A DNA stretch of 44,430 bases, taken from assembly GCA_035457425.1 (NCBI GenBank), contig DATIBR010000127.1, positions 1-44,430 of the forward strand. Direction: 5' to 3'. The stretch is from Terriglobales bacterium. GTDB taxonomy: Bacteria; Acidobacteriota; Terriglobia; Terriglobales; Acidobacteriaceae. Positions 25,380 through 34,536 of the stretch are shown piece after piece (within the stretch, counting starts at the first letter, position 1; every line of letters begins with the position of its first letter). Under the pieces are notes generated by a model. That model was given only the letters and a program-made list of their open reading frames with translations. It was not told the origin of the DNA and made no database searches. Both the position numbers and the translations under genes were made by a program.

Positions 25380-26276
25380 ATGAGCTCCTCCGCCCAACTT
25401 CCGCCGCCGCGCAACCCCACGCTGCCGTGGTTCGCGATCGACGACCCGAACTCCCCGCAGCTCGACGAGCTCGCGAAACGCTTCGGCCTGCATCCGCTCC
25501 AGATCGAGGACTGCCGCCACCGCCCGCAGCGCGCCAAGTACGAGGAGCACCTCAGCTACCTCTTCATGGTGGTGAAGAAGATCGACAACAACGACACCCT
25601 GGTCTTCGAGGACGTGGACGTCTTCATCGGCAAGGACTTCCTCATCACGGTGACGCAGGGGCACCTGGCCACCATGGACCGTGCGCACCGGCGCATCACC
25701 GAGGACGGCACCAACCGGCTCGACCGCGCGCTCTACTTCCTGGTCGATTCGCTGGTCGACGAGTACTCGCCCGTCATCGACCTGATCGCGGAGGAGACCT
25801 CCGACCTGGAAGACACGGTGCTGGTCGACCCCGGCCCCGACAAGCTGCAGACCATCTTCCGGCTGAAGCGGCGCCTGATCGAGTTCCGCCGCATGGCGAG
25901 CGGCATGCGCGAGGTGGTGAACGCCATCATGCGCAAGGAGCGCGGCTTCTGCGGCGACGATCTCGACCCCTACTTCCGCGACGTCTACGACCACCTGGTG
26001 CGCACCGTGGACCTGATCGAGACCTACCGCGACCTGCTCGCCAGTTCGCTCGACATCTATCTTTCCGCCGTCGCCAATCGCACCAACGAGGTGATGAAGG
26101 TGCTCACCATCTGGGGCACCATCGCGCTGCCCTTGGTCATCATCACGGGATTCTTCGGGATGAACTTCCCGCTCGGGCTGGAGAACTCCCCGCACGGCAT
26201 CTGGGTCGCGGTGGGCGTGATGACGGCGTCCACGGTCTCAGTGCTCGCCTACTTCAAGCGCAAGCGCTGGCTCTAG
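25380..26276 (+). CDS. corA: CorA-family magnesium/divalent cation transporter
   Basis: A 298-residue inner-membrane channel. The N-terminal cytoplasmic domain is followed by two C-terminal membrane helices, and the signature GMN loop is intact (TGFFGMNFPLG). The acidic and long helical segment LDRALYFLVDSLVDEYSPVID precedes the pore. The start ATG at 25380 lies just outside the repeat at 25286-25361 and gives a family-like N-terminus. The stop TAG overlaps the stop of the convergent adenylate cyclase gene through a shared CTAG. Selectivity for Mg, Co or Ni is not readable from sequence. Confidence 0.92.
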   Translation: MSSSAQLPPPRNPTLPWFAIDDPNSPQLDELAKRFGLHPLQIEDCRHRPQRAKYEEHLSYLFMVVKKIDNNDTLVFEDVDVFIGKDFLITVTQGHLATMDRAHRRITEDGTNRLDRALYFLVDSLVDEYSPVIDLIAEETSDLEDTVLVDPGPDKLQTIFRLKRRLIEFRRMASGMREVVNAIMRKERGFCGDDLDPYFRDVYDHLVRTVDLIETYRDLLASSLDIYLSAVANRTNEVMKVLTIWGTIALPLVIITGFFGMNFPLGLENSPHGIWVAVGVMTASTVSVLAYFKRKRWL

Positions 26277-27892
26277 CGCGCGCCCGCCTTCTGCGCGGCC
26301 CACTGCACGGAGAAGACGCTCAACGGCTGCGACTTGCCTTTCACCTGCAGCGGCGCCAGCGGCTCCAGCGGGATCTCCGGGCCGAGCGACTGGGCGGTCG
26401 ATTCCGAGATCAGGATCTGCCAGCCCGCGGCGTTCGACATCAGCCGCGAAGCCACGTTCACCGTGTCGCCCACCACGGTGTAGTCGATGCGCCGTGGCGA
26501 CCCGATGTTCCCCGCCGTCACGATCCCGGTGTTGATGCCCACGCCGACGCGCAGCTCGGGCCACTGGCGCGCCTTCGAATCGAGGTTGAGCTGTAGCACC
26601 AGCTTCTGGATCTCGATGCCGGCGCGCACCGCGTTGGCGGCGTCGTTGCCCTTGGAGATGGGCGCCCCGAACACCGCCATCACGCCGTCGCCCAGGTACT
26701 TGTCCAGCATCCCGCCGTTGTCGAAGATGACGTCGGTCACGCGCGTGAAGTACTCGTTCAGGATCTCGACCACCTTCTCCGGCGGCAGCTTTTCCGACAT
26801 CGTGGTGAACCCGCGGATATCGGAGAACAGCACGGTCACGACCTGGTTGGAGCCGCCGAGCCGCACGTTGGGGTTGGCGGCGATCATCTCCACCACGTCC
26901 GGTGAGAGGAAGCGCTCCAGCGCCGAGCGCTGCACCGCCTGCTTGGCCAGCGCCTCGTGCGTGACGGCGCTGTCGATGGCGGCCGCGGCCTGCGCCGCCA
27001 CCAGCGCGAACACGTTCAGCTCTTCCTGCGTGAAGGCCGCGGTGGCCTGCAGGTTGTCGACGTAGAAGATGCCGAGCAGCCGCTCCTTGCCCAGCAGCGG
27101 CGCGCACATCGCCGATTGCAGCCCCGAGATCTTCATGCTCTCGGAGCCCGTGAAGCGCTCGTCCGCGCTCGCGTCGGAGACCAGGATGGGCTGCTTCTGC
27201 TGCTTGATGAGATCGAGCACGGAGCGCGAGAGCGAGATCTGCGGCTGCGCGGTCGTGGGCTGCACCCGGTAGCGGACCTCGGTCTGGCGCTGCACTCCCC
27301 CGCGCTCGTCGAACAGCATCATGAAGCCGCGCTGCACGCCCTCGATGCGGAAGGCCAGGTTCATCACCTGCTCCGCGATGTCGTCGACCGAGAGCCGCGC
27401 GCTCAGCGCCTTGCCCGCGTCGTAGAGCACCGTGAGCAGGTATTTCTCGCGCTCGAGCTTGCGCAGCTGCGCCAGCAGGTCGTCCACCGACCCCGCGGTG
27501 GCGTCCGGCGCGTGCGGCGTCTCGTACTTCACCGGCGCCCGCAGCACGTCGTTCACGGTCGAGGGCACCTCGACCTTCTCCACGCGCAGCGCGCCCTCGG
27601 CCGTGTGCTCGAACTTCAGCCCGTACGCGCCGATGACGAGCTCGTCGCCGTTCGCCAGCTTCGCCTCGCGGGTGATGCGCTCGCTGTTCACCAGCACGCC
27701 GTTGGTCGAGCCGCGGTCGGCGATCACCACGCTGCCGTCGGCCTCCAGCTTCAGCACCGCGTGCAGACGCGAGACGCTGGAGTGGTCCAGCACCAGGTCG
27801 TTCCCGCTGCCGCGGCCGACCGTCAGCACCGGTTTCGTGATCTCCAGGATGCCCCGCTTGCCGTCCGGGGCCGAGATGATGAGGCGGGCCAT
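26273..27892 (-). CDS. FHA-GAF-adenylate cyclase (class III)
   Basis: A 539-residue soluble protein. Residues 20-95 form an FHA domain (TVGRGSGNDLVLDHSSVSRLHA, RGSTNG), which binds phosphothreonine. Residues about 150-315 are GAF-like. Residues 345-515 are a class III cyclase with metal-binding Asp358 (FSDIRG) and Asp402 (GDGVMAVFG). Lys398 and Asp470 fit adenine specificity, so cAMP is the likely product. It lies 12 bases downstream of a Ser/Thr kinase gene on the same strand: the FHA domain may read the kinase's phosphorylation of itself or a partner and so couple it to cAMP synthesis. That link is inferred. Confidence 0.92.
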   Translation of the reverse strand: MARLIISAPDGKRGILEITKPVLTVGRGSGNDLVLDHSSVSRLHAVLKLEADGSVVIADRGSTNGVLVNSERITREAKLANGDELVIGAYGLKFEHTAEGALRVEKVEVPSTVNDVLRAPVKYETPHAPDATAGSVDDLLAQLRKLEREKYLLTVLYDAGKALSARLSVDDIAEQVMNLAFRIEGVQRGFMMLFDERGGVQRQTEVRYRVQPTTAQPQISLSRSVLDLIKQQKQPILVSDASADERFTGSESMKISGLQSAMCAPLLGKERLLGIFYVDNLQATAAFTQEELNVFALVAAQAAAAIDSAVTHEALAKQAVQRSALERFLSPDVVEMIAANPNVRLGGSNQVVTVLFSDIRGFTTMSEKLPPEKVVEILNEYFTRVTDVIFDNGGMLDKYLGDGVMAVFGAPISKGNDAANAVRAGIEIQKLVLQLNLDSKARQWPELRVGVGINTGIVTAGNIGSPRRIDYTVVGDTVNVASRLMSNAAGWQILISESTAQSLGPEIPLEPLAPLQVKGKSQPLSVFSVQWAAQKAGAR

Positions 27893-27904
27893 CGAGCGCT
27901 TGGC

Positions 27905-30073
27905 CTACTGCTTCTCCAGCTTCACGTCGACGTCGAGCTGCTTGCCTTTTTCGATCGTCACTTTTCGGGTGAGAGGTTGGTAGCCGTCGAGCTTGAAGGT
28001 GACGTCGTAGCTCCCCGGGTCGAGCGGCATCTTCAGCGGGGTCGCCTTGGGCGCCGCGAACCCGTTCACCAGGATCTGCGCGCCTTTGGGATTCGACTTC
28101 AGGTTCGCCATCCCCTTGCCCTCGGGGATGCCGCCGCCGCCGAACAGTTTCTTGAACGGATTGTCTTCGTTCTTCCCGGCCTGCAGCAGCGGAGCGAAGT
28201 TGAAGGTCTGCCCCAGCGTGAGCTTCGGCGTGGTGGTCGAGGCGTCCTTGTAGCCGTCCTTGCGCAGCGTCACCTTGTGCTCGCCCGTCTCGAGCGAGAG
28301 CGTGGCCGGCGTGACCTTGCCGGAATCCTTCTCGTCGATGAAGATCTTCGCGCCCTCCGGCTGGCTGGCGACTGTCAGCGTGGCGGTCGGGATGGCCTCC
28401 AGCGCCACCACCAGCGGCGTGCTCTTGCCCGCGGCGACCTCGATGGCGCGCGTCGCCCCCTTGTGGCCGGCCTTGCTGATGACCACCGTGTGCTGGCCGG
28501 GCGTCAGGTTGCGCGCCGTGAAGGGAGAGGTGCCCTGGATGGCGCCGTCCACGCGGACGTCGGCGCCCGAAGGCGTGGTCGTGATCTGCAGCTCGCCGAC
28601 CGTGGCCGGCACCGTCGAGGCCGGTGTCGGTGATGCGGAAGCGGTCGTGGCCGGCTTGCCCGCCGCCGGTTTGGGCACGCTCGCGGGCTTGGTCGCCGGC
28701 TTCCCGCCCTGGGTGGCAGGCTCTGGCTCAGCAGGTTTCGCGCTGGTGGCGCCGGGCGTCGTGCCCGGCGAAGCCGGCGCGGGCGCGCTCGCGACCTGTT
28801 GCTCGATGGCAGTCTTCTGCTGCTCGGCGATGCGCTGCTGCTCCGCGATGCGCTGCTCTTCCGCCTGCCGCGCCTGTTCGGCCGCCGTGGCGCGATTCCG
28901 CATCCAGGCGAATCCCGCAATGAGCAGGATCGCCAGCAGGACTCCGCCGGCGATCAGCATCGTCTTCGGTCTCTGCTTGGCGCTGGCGATGGCGGGCGCG
29001 ACCTTGCGCCGCGCGATGTCGACCGTGCTCTCGATGGCCTTCGCCGCCACCGCCGCCGCGGCCGTCTGCGGCGTCGCGGCCGGGTTCGCCGCCGCCTGCG
29101 AGCCGGAGCCCATCTTCGCCACCGCGCCGGAATCGAACACCACCGTCTTGTCGGTCGCGTTCGCGCCCAGGTCGAAGGCCGCGCCGCCCGCGGGCGCTTC
29201 GCTCGCCACCGCCACCGGCCCGCCCAGGTTCTTGTAGTTCGCGAGATCGCGCACCAGCTCCGCGCCCGTCTGGTAACGCTCGTCCGGATTCTTCGCCAGC
29301 GCCTTGGTGATGACCTGGCTCAACCCGGGGTGGATGGTCACGTCCAGCTCGCGCGGCGGGATGGGGTGCTCGTTGACGATCTTGTAGATGATGGTGGTGA
29401 CGTTCTGCCCGGTGAACGGCTTTTCCCCCGTCACCATCTCGTACAGGATCACGCCGAAGCTGAACAGGTCGGAGCGGCCGTCGAGCGTGCGTCCCTTCAC
29501 CTGTTCCGGCGACATGTAATTCGGAGTGCCCAGCACCTGTCCGGCCGAGGTCAGCCCGCCGCCCGCCTTGGCGATGCCGAAGTCCATGATCTTCACCGTC
29601 TTGTCCGGCATGATCATGATGTTGGCCGGCTTGACGTCGCGGTGCACCACGCCGTGGGAGTGCGCCACGTCGAGACCCGCGCACACCTGGCGCGAGACGT
29701 CGATGATCTGCTCGACCGGCAGCACGCGGTTCTGTACCAGCAGCGAATGCAGCGTGACGCCCTCGATGAACTCCATGGCGATGTAGAACATGCCGCTCTG
29801 CTCGCCGGCGTCGTAGATGGTGACGATGTTGGCGTGGTTGAGCACGCCGGCCGCGCGCGCTTCGTTCTGGAAGCGCTTCAGCATCTCGTCGGCTTCCATG
29901 CCATGCACGTCCATGCGCATGGTCTTCATCGCCACGGTGCGGCCGATCATCGGGTCCATGGCCTTGTAGACCAGGCCCATGGCGCCCTTGCCCAGTTCCC
30001 CGACTATCTCGTAGCGGCCGATCTTCTGCGGAGAGGTTCCCATCGACGGATTGGCCGTGGCAGACAAATTCAC
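27905..30073 (-). CDS. Membrane Ser/Thr protein kinase with three PEGA repeats
   Basis: A 722-residue protein. The kinase domain (about 20-280) has GELGKGAMGLVYKA, Lys50, HRDVKPAN (144-151) and DFG (164-166). An Ala/Thr-rich linker leads to a membrane span at 371-391. A Gln/Glu-rich then Pro/Ala-rich stalk follows, and three PEGA domains lie at about 495-560, 565-630 and 655-720 (for example PSGADVRVDG, PEGAKIFID, PKGAQILVN). PEGA repeats are extracytoplasmic surface or cell-wall binding folds. The start is GTG at 30073, with ATG at 30043 as an alternative; no SD is visible. The gene is followed after 12 bases by the FHA-cyclase. Confidence 0.92.
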   Translation of the reverse strand: MNLSATANPSMGTSPQKIGRYEIVGELGKGAMGLVYKAMDPMIGRTVAMKTMRMDVHGMEADEMLKRFQNEARAAGVLNHANIVTIYDAGEQSGMFYIAMEFIEGVTLHSLLVQNRVLPVEQIIDVSRQVCAGLDVAHSHGVVHRDVKPANIMIMPDKTVKIMDFGIAKAGGGLTSAGQVLGTPNYMSPEQVKGRTLDGRSDLFSFGVILYEMVTGEKPFTGQNVTTIIYKIVNEHPIPPRELDVTIHPGLSQVITKALAKNPDERYQTGAELVRDLANYKNLGGPVAVASEAPAGGAAFDLGANATDKTVVFDSGAVAKMGSGSQAAANPAATPQTAAAAVAAKAIESTVDIARRKVAPAIASAKQRPKTMLIAGGVLLAILLIAGFAWMRNRATAAEQARQAEEQRIAEQQRIAEQQKTAIEQQVASAPAPASPGTTPGATSAKPAEPEPATQGGKPATKPASVPKPAAGKPATTASASPTPASTVPATVGELQITTTPSGADVRVDGAIQGTSPFTARNLTPGQHTVVISKAGHKGATRAIEVAAGKSTPLVVALEAIPTATLTVASQPEGAKIFIDEKDSGKVTPATLSLETGEHKVTLRKDGYKDASTTTPKLTLGQTFNFAPLLQAGKNEDNPFKKLFGGGGIPEGKGMANLKSNPKGAQILVNGFAAPKATPLKMPLDPGSYDVTFKLDGYQPLTRKVTIEKGKQLDVDVKLEKQ

Positions 30074-30145
30074 CTACTTGTTCGACGGGGGAAGAAGCCG
30101 CCCAACGTCCCTGATGACTGCAATGGAACCGTGTGGCGAGCCGCA

Positions 30146-30175
30146 AAAATACAGCAATTCTCGCTTGTGAGTCAA
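30146..30175 (-). promoter_or_regulatory. sigma70-type promoter of the PEGA kinase-cyclase pair
   Basis: On the minus strand TTGACT (30175-30170), 18 bases, TATTTT (30151-30146). The predicted start of transcription is about 66 bases before the GTG codon. The rest of the 30074-30417 gap holds GC-rich stem-forming sequence with no clear gene, apart from the possible remnant at 30291-30350. Confidence 0.55.
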
Positions 30176-30290
30176 TGAATCCCACGCTTCCGCCCGTCGC
30201 CCGATGTGGCACCTTAGTCACTCCCGCCGGAAGGGCGGCGGAAAAGCAAGAACCGGCGGCCCGCAAGCCGCCTGGGCGCGCTCCCTGGTG

Positions 30291-30350
30291 CTATTTCACC
30301 GTGAACGTGACCAGGGTCTCGGCCGGGAAGACCGCCTGCTGCTCCCTTGC
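30291..30350 (-). pseudogene. Possible C-terminal remnant of an envelope-type protein
   Basis: On the minus strand the frame ending at 30291 reads AREQQAVFPAETLVTFTVK then stop. This resembles the 'exposed tail' of Acidobacteriota proteins that end in PAxTxLTFxL, but no start or upstream domain is present. It is too short to be certain; chance coding is a real possibility. Confidence 0.25.
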
Positions 30351-30417
30351 CAGATATGCTGAATGAAGCCCTCGGAATGAAGCCGCTAGAATGAGCCCGG
30401 GAACCGCGCGCCGCCAG

Positions 30418-31056
30418 ATGCCGAAGGTACAACGCCCGCCGCTAAGCCGCAGATTCTATGCTCGCGACCCGCGCCGCGTCGCGCGCGAGCTGCTGGGCAA
30501 GGTGCTGGTCTGCCGGCGCGGGCGCCGGCTGCTGACCGGGCGCATCGTCGAGGTCGAGGCGTACCTGGGCGAGGGCGACCTGGCCGCACACGCGGCGGCA
30601 GGGAAGACGAAGCGGAACGAAGTGCTGTTCGGCCCGCCCGGCCACGCCTACGTCTACTTCATCTACGGCAACCATTACTGCCTGAACGTCTCGTGCGAGC
30701 GGGAAGGCAAGGCCGGATGCGTGCTCATCCGCGCGCTCGAGCCGCTCGCCGGGCTCGACCAGATGGCGCGGGCGCGCGACCTGGAACCCTGCCGGGACTG
30801 GGCCGCGCATCCCACGCTCGCGCGCGCGCTCACCAGCGGGCCGGGCCGGCTGTGCGAGGCGCTCGGCATCACGCGCCCGCGCGACAACGGCAAGGACGTG
30901 ACCTCCGCCCAGTCCGGTCTCTGGATCGCCGACGACGGCGCCAAGCCGCGCGTCAGGACCACGCCCCGCATCGGCATCACCCGCGCCGCGGGGCACAAGC
31001 TGCGCTACGTCGTGGCCGATTCGAGGTTCGTTTCCGGACCGAGACTGTCACGGTAG
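30418..31056 (+). CDS. DNA-3-methyladenine glycosylase (AAG/MPG family)
   Basis: A 212-residue base-excision repair enzyme that removes alkylated purines. The N-terminal RRFYARDPRRVARELLGKVL, then RIVEVEAYLGEGDLAAHA (catalytic Glu and substrate-pocket region) and GHAYVYFIYGNHYCLNV are hallmark AAG segments. An ATG at 30391 would add nine residues, but TAGAAT at 30387-30392 overlaps it and could be the -10 box, so I prefer the ATG at 30418; this is uncertain. The stop codon TAG lies inside a palindromic repeat (31053-31103) which also supplies the stop of the convergent panC gene. Confidence 0.9.
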   Translation: MPKVQRPPLSRRFYARDPRRVARELLGKVLVCRRGRRLLTGRIVEVEAYLGEGDLAAHAAAGKTKRNEVLFGPPGHAYVYFIYGNHYCLNVSCEREGKAGCVLIRALEPLAGLDQMARARDLEPCRDWAAHPTLARALTSGPGRLCEALGITRPRDNGKDVTSAQSGLWIADDGAKPRVRTTPRIGITRAAGHKLRYVVADSRFVSGPRLSR

Positions 31057-31099
31057 AGACGGCCTTCTGGCCGTCTCGAAGACGCCCAGAAGGGCGTCT

Positions 31100-31103
<4 letters not shown>
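31053..31103. repeat. Nested palindrome shared by two convergent stop codons
   Basis: The outer arms GTAGAGACG and CGTCTCTAC enclose two inner hairpins (GACGGCC-TTCT-GGCCGTC and GACGCCC-AGA-AGGGCGTC). The TAG of each outer arm is the stop codon of the gene entering from that side: glycosylase (31054-31056) and panC (31102-31100). It probably works as a two-way terminator. Confidence 0.75.
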
Positions 31104-31972
<869 letters not shown>

Positions 31973-31997
31973 CGCTGGGGAGGATAACACCGCGGAA

Positions 31998-32091
31998 GTG
32001 TCCTCCTGAGCCGCCGTCCGGCGGCGAAGGATCTCATCCGCGATTCTTTTCAGTGAGATCCTTCGCGCGCTCTCGCGCGCTCAGGATGACA
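31998..32091. repeat. Intergenic palindromic repeat (GTCAT.CTGAG ... GAAGGATCTC family), second copy
   Basis: It starts GTCCTCCTGAGC, contains GAAGGATCTCATCC and its inverse GTGAGATCCTTCG, and ends GCTCAGGATGAC. It fills the gap between panC and the phosphoesterase, two genes in the same direction. Inner GCCGCC/GGCGGC and GCGCGC stems are also visible. Related to 3003-3076. Confidence 0.8.
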
Positions 32092-32092
32092 C

Positions 32093-33028
32093 TCACTGCA
32101 GGTTGACGTACTCGCTCTTCACCTCGCCGTCCGGCGAGATGGTGTGGATGGCGAAGCCGAGCGGCGCGTCGAAGGGCGACCAGCTCGTCGCCGGCGCCAC
32201 GTGATACGTGATGCCGTCGGCCTGGTACGTCATCCCCTTGTGCCAGTGCCCGACGAACATGTGCTTCACGCCCAGCTTGTGCAGCAGGTCCAGCTCCTTC
32301 GAGCGGTACGGCTCCTGCACCGTCCAGTAGGGACGCGGGTCGGCAGGGAAGCCGTCGGCGCGCGAGATGGGCACGTGCTGCATCGCGAAGACGAGCCGGT
32401 TGCCGCGCTCGCCGCCGCCGCGCGGCTCGGCGGCCACGGCGCCGCGGTCTTCGTCCTCGATGCGCTCGCGGAACCAGCCCAGCATCTTGTCGCTCTCCGC
32501 CTTGGTGTCGGGCGGTAGCGGGATGGTCTCCTTGGCGTCGTAGTTGTCGTAGTTGCCGAGCAGCTGCGAATCGAGCGCGTAGATGGTGACGTTCTTGATC
32601 TGGATGCGGTCGTAGTCCTTGCCCATCATCTGGCGCCAGCGGCCCACGTTCTTGGTGCTGACGTCGTGGTTGCCGGGCACCATGTAGAACTTGGCCTTCA
32701 GGCCCCCGAGGATGTCGAGCGCCTCCTGCCACGCCTCGGGGCGCTCGCCCACGTCGCCGGTCACGAGCACGGCGTCCACGCCGCGCTGGTTGATCATCTG
32801 CACCGCCTTGCGGAGGTTCGCGCTCGCCTCCGGCGCGCGCGCCAGCCCGATGTGCGAGTCGGAGAGCTGCGCGATGACCAGGTCGCCGGACCCTCCGCGC
32901 GACTCTTTGTCGGCCGCCGGTCGCGCCGCGACCGATTGCGTGTCGATGAGCAGCGCCGCCAGTGCGGCAAGGAAGAGAAGGGCAAGCGAGATGCGGCCTA
33001 AGTTGCGACGTACCAGGTTTCGGGGCAT
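32093..33028 (-). CDS. Secreted or membrane-anchored calcineurin-type metallophosphoesterase
   Basis: A 311-residue protein with an N-terminal hydrophobic segment (about residues 12-28, LALLFLAALAALLI) that acts as a signal or anchor. The five metallophosphoesterase blocks are intact: SDSHIG, GDVGE, GNHD, MQHVPIS and GHWH. It is therefore expected to hydrolyse phosphoesters outside the cytoplasm; the substrate (cyclic nucleotide, nucleotide or phospholipid head group) is not evident. It lies between panB-2 and panC on the same strand, separated from each by a repeat, so a pantothenate role is not implied. No SD is obvious. Confidence 0.9.
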   Translation of the reverse strand: MPRNLVRRNLGRISLALLFLAALAALLIDTQSVAARPAADKESRGGSGDLVIAQLSDSHIGLARAPEASANLRKAVQMINQRGVDAVLVTGDVGERPEAWQEALDILGGLKAKFYMVPGNHDVSTKNVGRWRQMMGKDYDRIQIKNVTIYALDSQLLGNYDNYDAKETIPLPPDTKAESDKMLGWFRERIEDEDRGAVAAEPRGGGERGNRLVFAMQHVPISRADGFPADPRPYWTVQEPYRSKELDLLHKLGVKHMFVGHWHKGMTYQADGITYHVAPATSWSPFDAPLGFAIHTISPDGEVKSEYVNLQ

Positions 33029-33082
33029 ACAGGGTTCGATGCGCCCTGCGGGAAAAGGTGCTGCTCTGGATGGTTTTGAAAG

Positions 33083-33102
33083 GGCACGGCTTTAGCCGTG
33101 CC
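33083..33102. repeat. GGCACGGC-TTTA-GCCGTGCC hairpin
   Basis: A perfect 8-bp stem with a 4-base loop in the 161-bp gap between panB-2 and the phosphoesterase. It is followed by a related GGGCACGAGCGAAGCGAG stretch. It resembles other intergenic hairpin repeats here; the panB transcript may end or be processed at it. Confidence 0.55.
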
Positions 33103-33189
33103 GTAAAGGGCACGAGCGAAGCGAGCCTCCACTCTGCCGAAGGCCGGCGCGCAGCCGCGGTTTTCGGCGGAGCGCGAACAAAACGCTCT

Positions 33190-34083
33190 CTAGCGCCGTT
33201 TCCGCGCCAGCAGGCTCTCCAGGGCCGCCTTCGTCTCTTTGGGCAGGTGGTAAGACTCGTCGTCGTTCGGGTACAGGCCGCTCTCGACGTCGGCCTTGAA
33301 GTCGGCGACCGCCTTGCGCACCACCGCGCCGACGTCGCCGTACTGCCGCACGAACTTCGCCGGCGGCGCGAACGTCAGGCCGAGGATGTCGTGGAACACC
33401 AGCACCTGGCCGTCGCACTCCGGGCCGGCGCCGATGCCGATGGTCGGCGCGGAGACTTCCGCCGTGATCATCGCCGCGACCTCGCGCGGAATGCCTTCCA
33501 GCACAAGCGCGAACACGCCCGCGCGGTCGAGCGCGACCGCGTCCTTGATCAATCCTTCGACGGCGCCCAGCGTCTTGCCCTGCACCTTGTAGCCGCCCAT
33601 CACGTGCAGCGACTGCGGCGTCAGCCCGATGTGCCCCATCACCGGGATCTCGGCGTCGATCAGCCGCTCGATCAGCGCGACGCGCTTCTCCCCGCCCTCG
33701 ATCTTCACCGCCTCCGCGCCCGCTTCCTTCACGAAGCGCGCCGCGTTGCGCAGCGCCTCCTTCTTCGAGACGTGGTAGCTGGCGTAGGGCATGTCGGCGA
33801 TCACCAGCGCGCGCTTCACCCCGCGCCGCACCGCCGCGGTGTGGTGCAGCATCTCGCGCATCGTGACCGGCAGCGTGTTCTCGTAGCCCAGCATGACCAT
33901 GGCGAGCGAGTCGCCCACCAGGACCATGTCCACGCCGCCCTCGTCCACCAGCCGCGCCGACGCGTAGTCGTACGCCGTCAGGCACGTGATGGGCTCGCGC
34001 CGCTGCTTCTTCTCCCAGATGGATTGCGTGGTGACTTTCGCGGGCAGGCCGCCCGCGTCCTTGCGGAAAGAGGTGACGCTCAT
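33190..34083 (-). CDS. panB: 3-methyl-2-oxobutanoate hydroxymethyltransferase (PanB), second copy
   Basis: A 297-residue TIM-barrel enzyme, the first committed step of pantothenate synthesis. Present are ITCLTAYDYASARLVDE, DMVLVGDSLAMVMLGYENTL, KIEGGEKRVALIERL, HIGLTPQ and GIGAGPECDGQVLVFHDILG, including metal-binding Asp residues. A first, partly seen copy lies at 1-65, so the genome probably carries two PanB genes. The conserved leader with a hairpin lies between promoter and start. The ribosome site is TGGAGG, four bases before the ATG. Its C-terminal half shows no sign of decay, so I expect it to be functional. Confidence 0.97.
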   Translation of the reverse strand: MSVTSFRKDAGGLPAKVTTQSIWEKKQRREPITCLTAYDYASARLVDEGGVDMVLVGDSLAMVMLGYENTLPVTMREMLHHTAAVRRGVKRALVIADMPYASYHVSKKEALRNAARFVKEAGAEAVKIEGGEKRVALIERLIDAEIPVMGHIGLTPQSLHVMGGYKVQGKTLGAVEGLIKDAVALDRAGVFALVLEGIPREVAAMITAEVSAPTIGIGAGPECDGQVLVFHDILGLTFAPPAKFVRQYGDVGAVVRKAVADFKADVESGLYPNDDESYHLPKETKAALESLLARKRR

Positions 34084-34198
34084 GCTTCCTCCAGTGCCCC
34101 TCCCGCCGCGCGGGATAGAGCCTGTCGCTGCCTGAAACCTCCAGGTAGGCGCCGGCGACTCGCCGGCGCACCTTATGGGATGCAGCAGGGGGATTGTA
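34084..34198 (-). promoter_or_regulatory. panB-2 5' leader, conserved with panB-1 leader
   Basis: Read on the minus strand: TACAAT, CCCCCTGCTGCATCC, then a 27-base GC hairpin repeat inserted (34170-34144), then AGGCAGCGACAGGCT, the hairpin CCCGC/GCGGG, and GGCACTGGAGG before ATG. The order and spacing match the panB-1 leader except for the inserted repeat. The hairpin just before the SD sequence is paired in both, with different bases. Confidence 0.5.
34144..34170. repeat. GC-rich hairpin repeat, copy 2 (inverted)
   Basis: Reverse complement of the 27-base unit at 3976-4002 with no mismatch. Here it sits inside the panB-2 leader at a point where the panB-1 leader has no counterpart, so it looks like an insertion. 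Confidence 0.8.
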
Positions 34199-34221
34199 CG
34201 ACTCCGGAAAGGCAGTGGCTA
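34193..34221 (-). promoter_or_regulatory. Probable promoter of panB-2
   Basis: TACAAT (34198-34193) with TAGCCA (34221-34216) 17 bases upstream, a weaker -35. It corresponds in position to TTGAGG-N17-TAGAAT of panB-1. The remaining gap (34222-34536) holds GTGGCTAGTGGC-like repeat text, a hairpin ACAGCGG-AGCT-CCGCTGT near 34366 and no recognisable gene. Confidence 0.4.
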
Positions 34222-34477
34222 GTGGCTCGTGGCCAGCAAAACAAAGCGCCAGGCCAGCGGCGCTCGCGGCCCGGCGCTCGCGAACGCGCAGGGTGCCCCT
34301 CACTGCTTCTTACTGCACGTTCACTAACGTTCTGACCCAGGGGTGTCTACTGGATTTGATAACAGCGGAGCTGCCGCTGTTTGTCCCGGTTGCCGGGAAA
34401 TCTCTACCTAGCGGAAGTGGCGTGTTCTGGTTTCAGGACAGCTAGGGCCCGGCCCACCGCGAGCGCGCCGCGCCTTC

Positions 34478-34483
34478 TATAAT
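34478..34483 (+). promoter_or_regulatory. -10 box (TATAAT) upstream of tldD
   Basis: A perfect TATAAT lies 53 bases before the tldD ATG. No matching -35 is evident at 16-18 bases, so this is only a candidate. Confidence 0.4.
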
Positions 34484-34536
34484 CGGAAGACTGGTTTGCG
34501 CGACCCCTCCCCAGCGGCCGCATCCAATCCGTATTC

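Noticed and set aside
31998-32091. Rho-independent terminator of the phosphoesterase or panC
   Set aside because: No T run follows either arm; the palindrome is better described as a dispersed repeat, though it may still affect termination.
34194-34445. Plus-strand reading frame of 83 codons upstream of tldD
   Set aside because: It is antisense to the panB-2 promoter, has no ribosome site and no recognisable composition.
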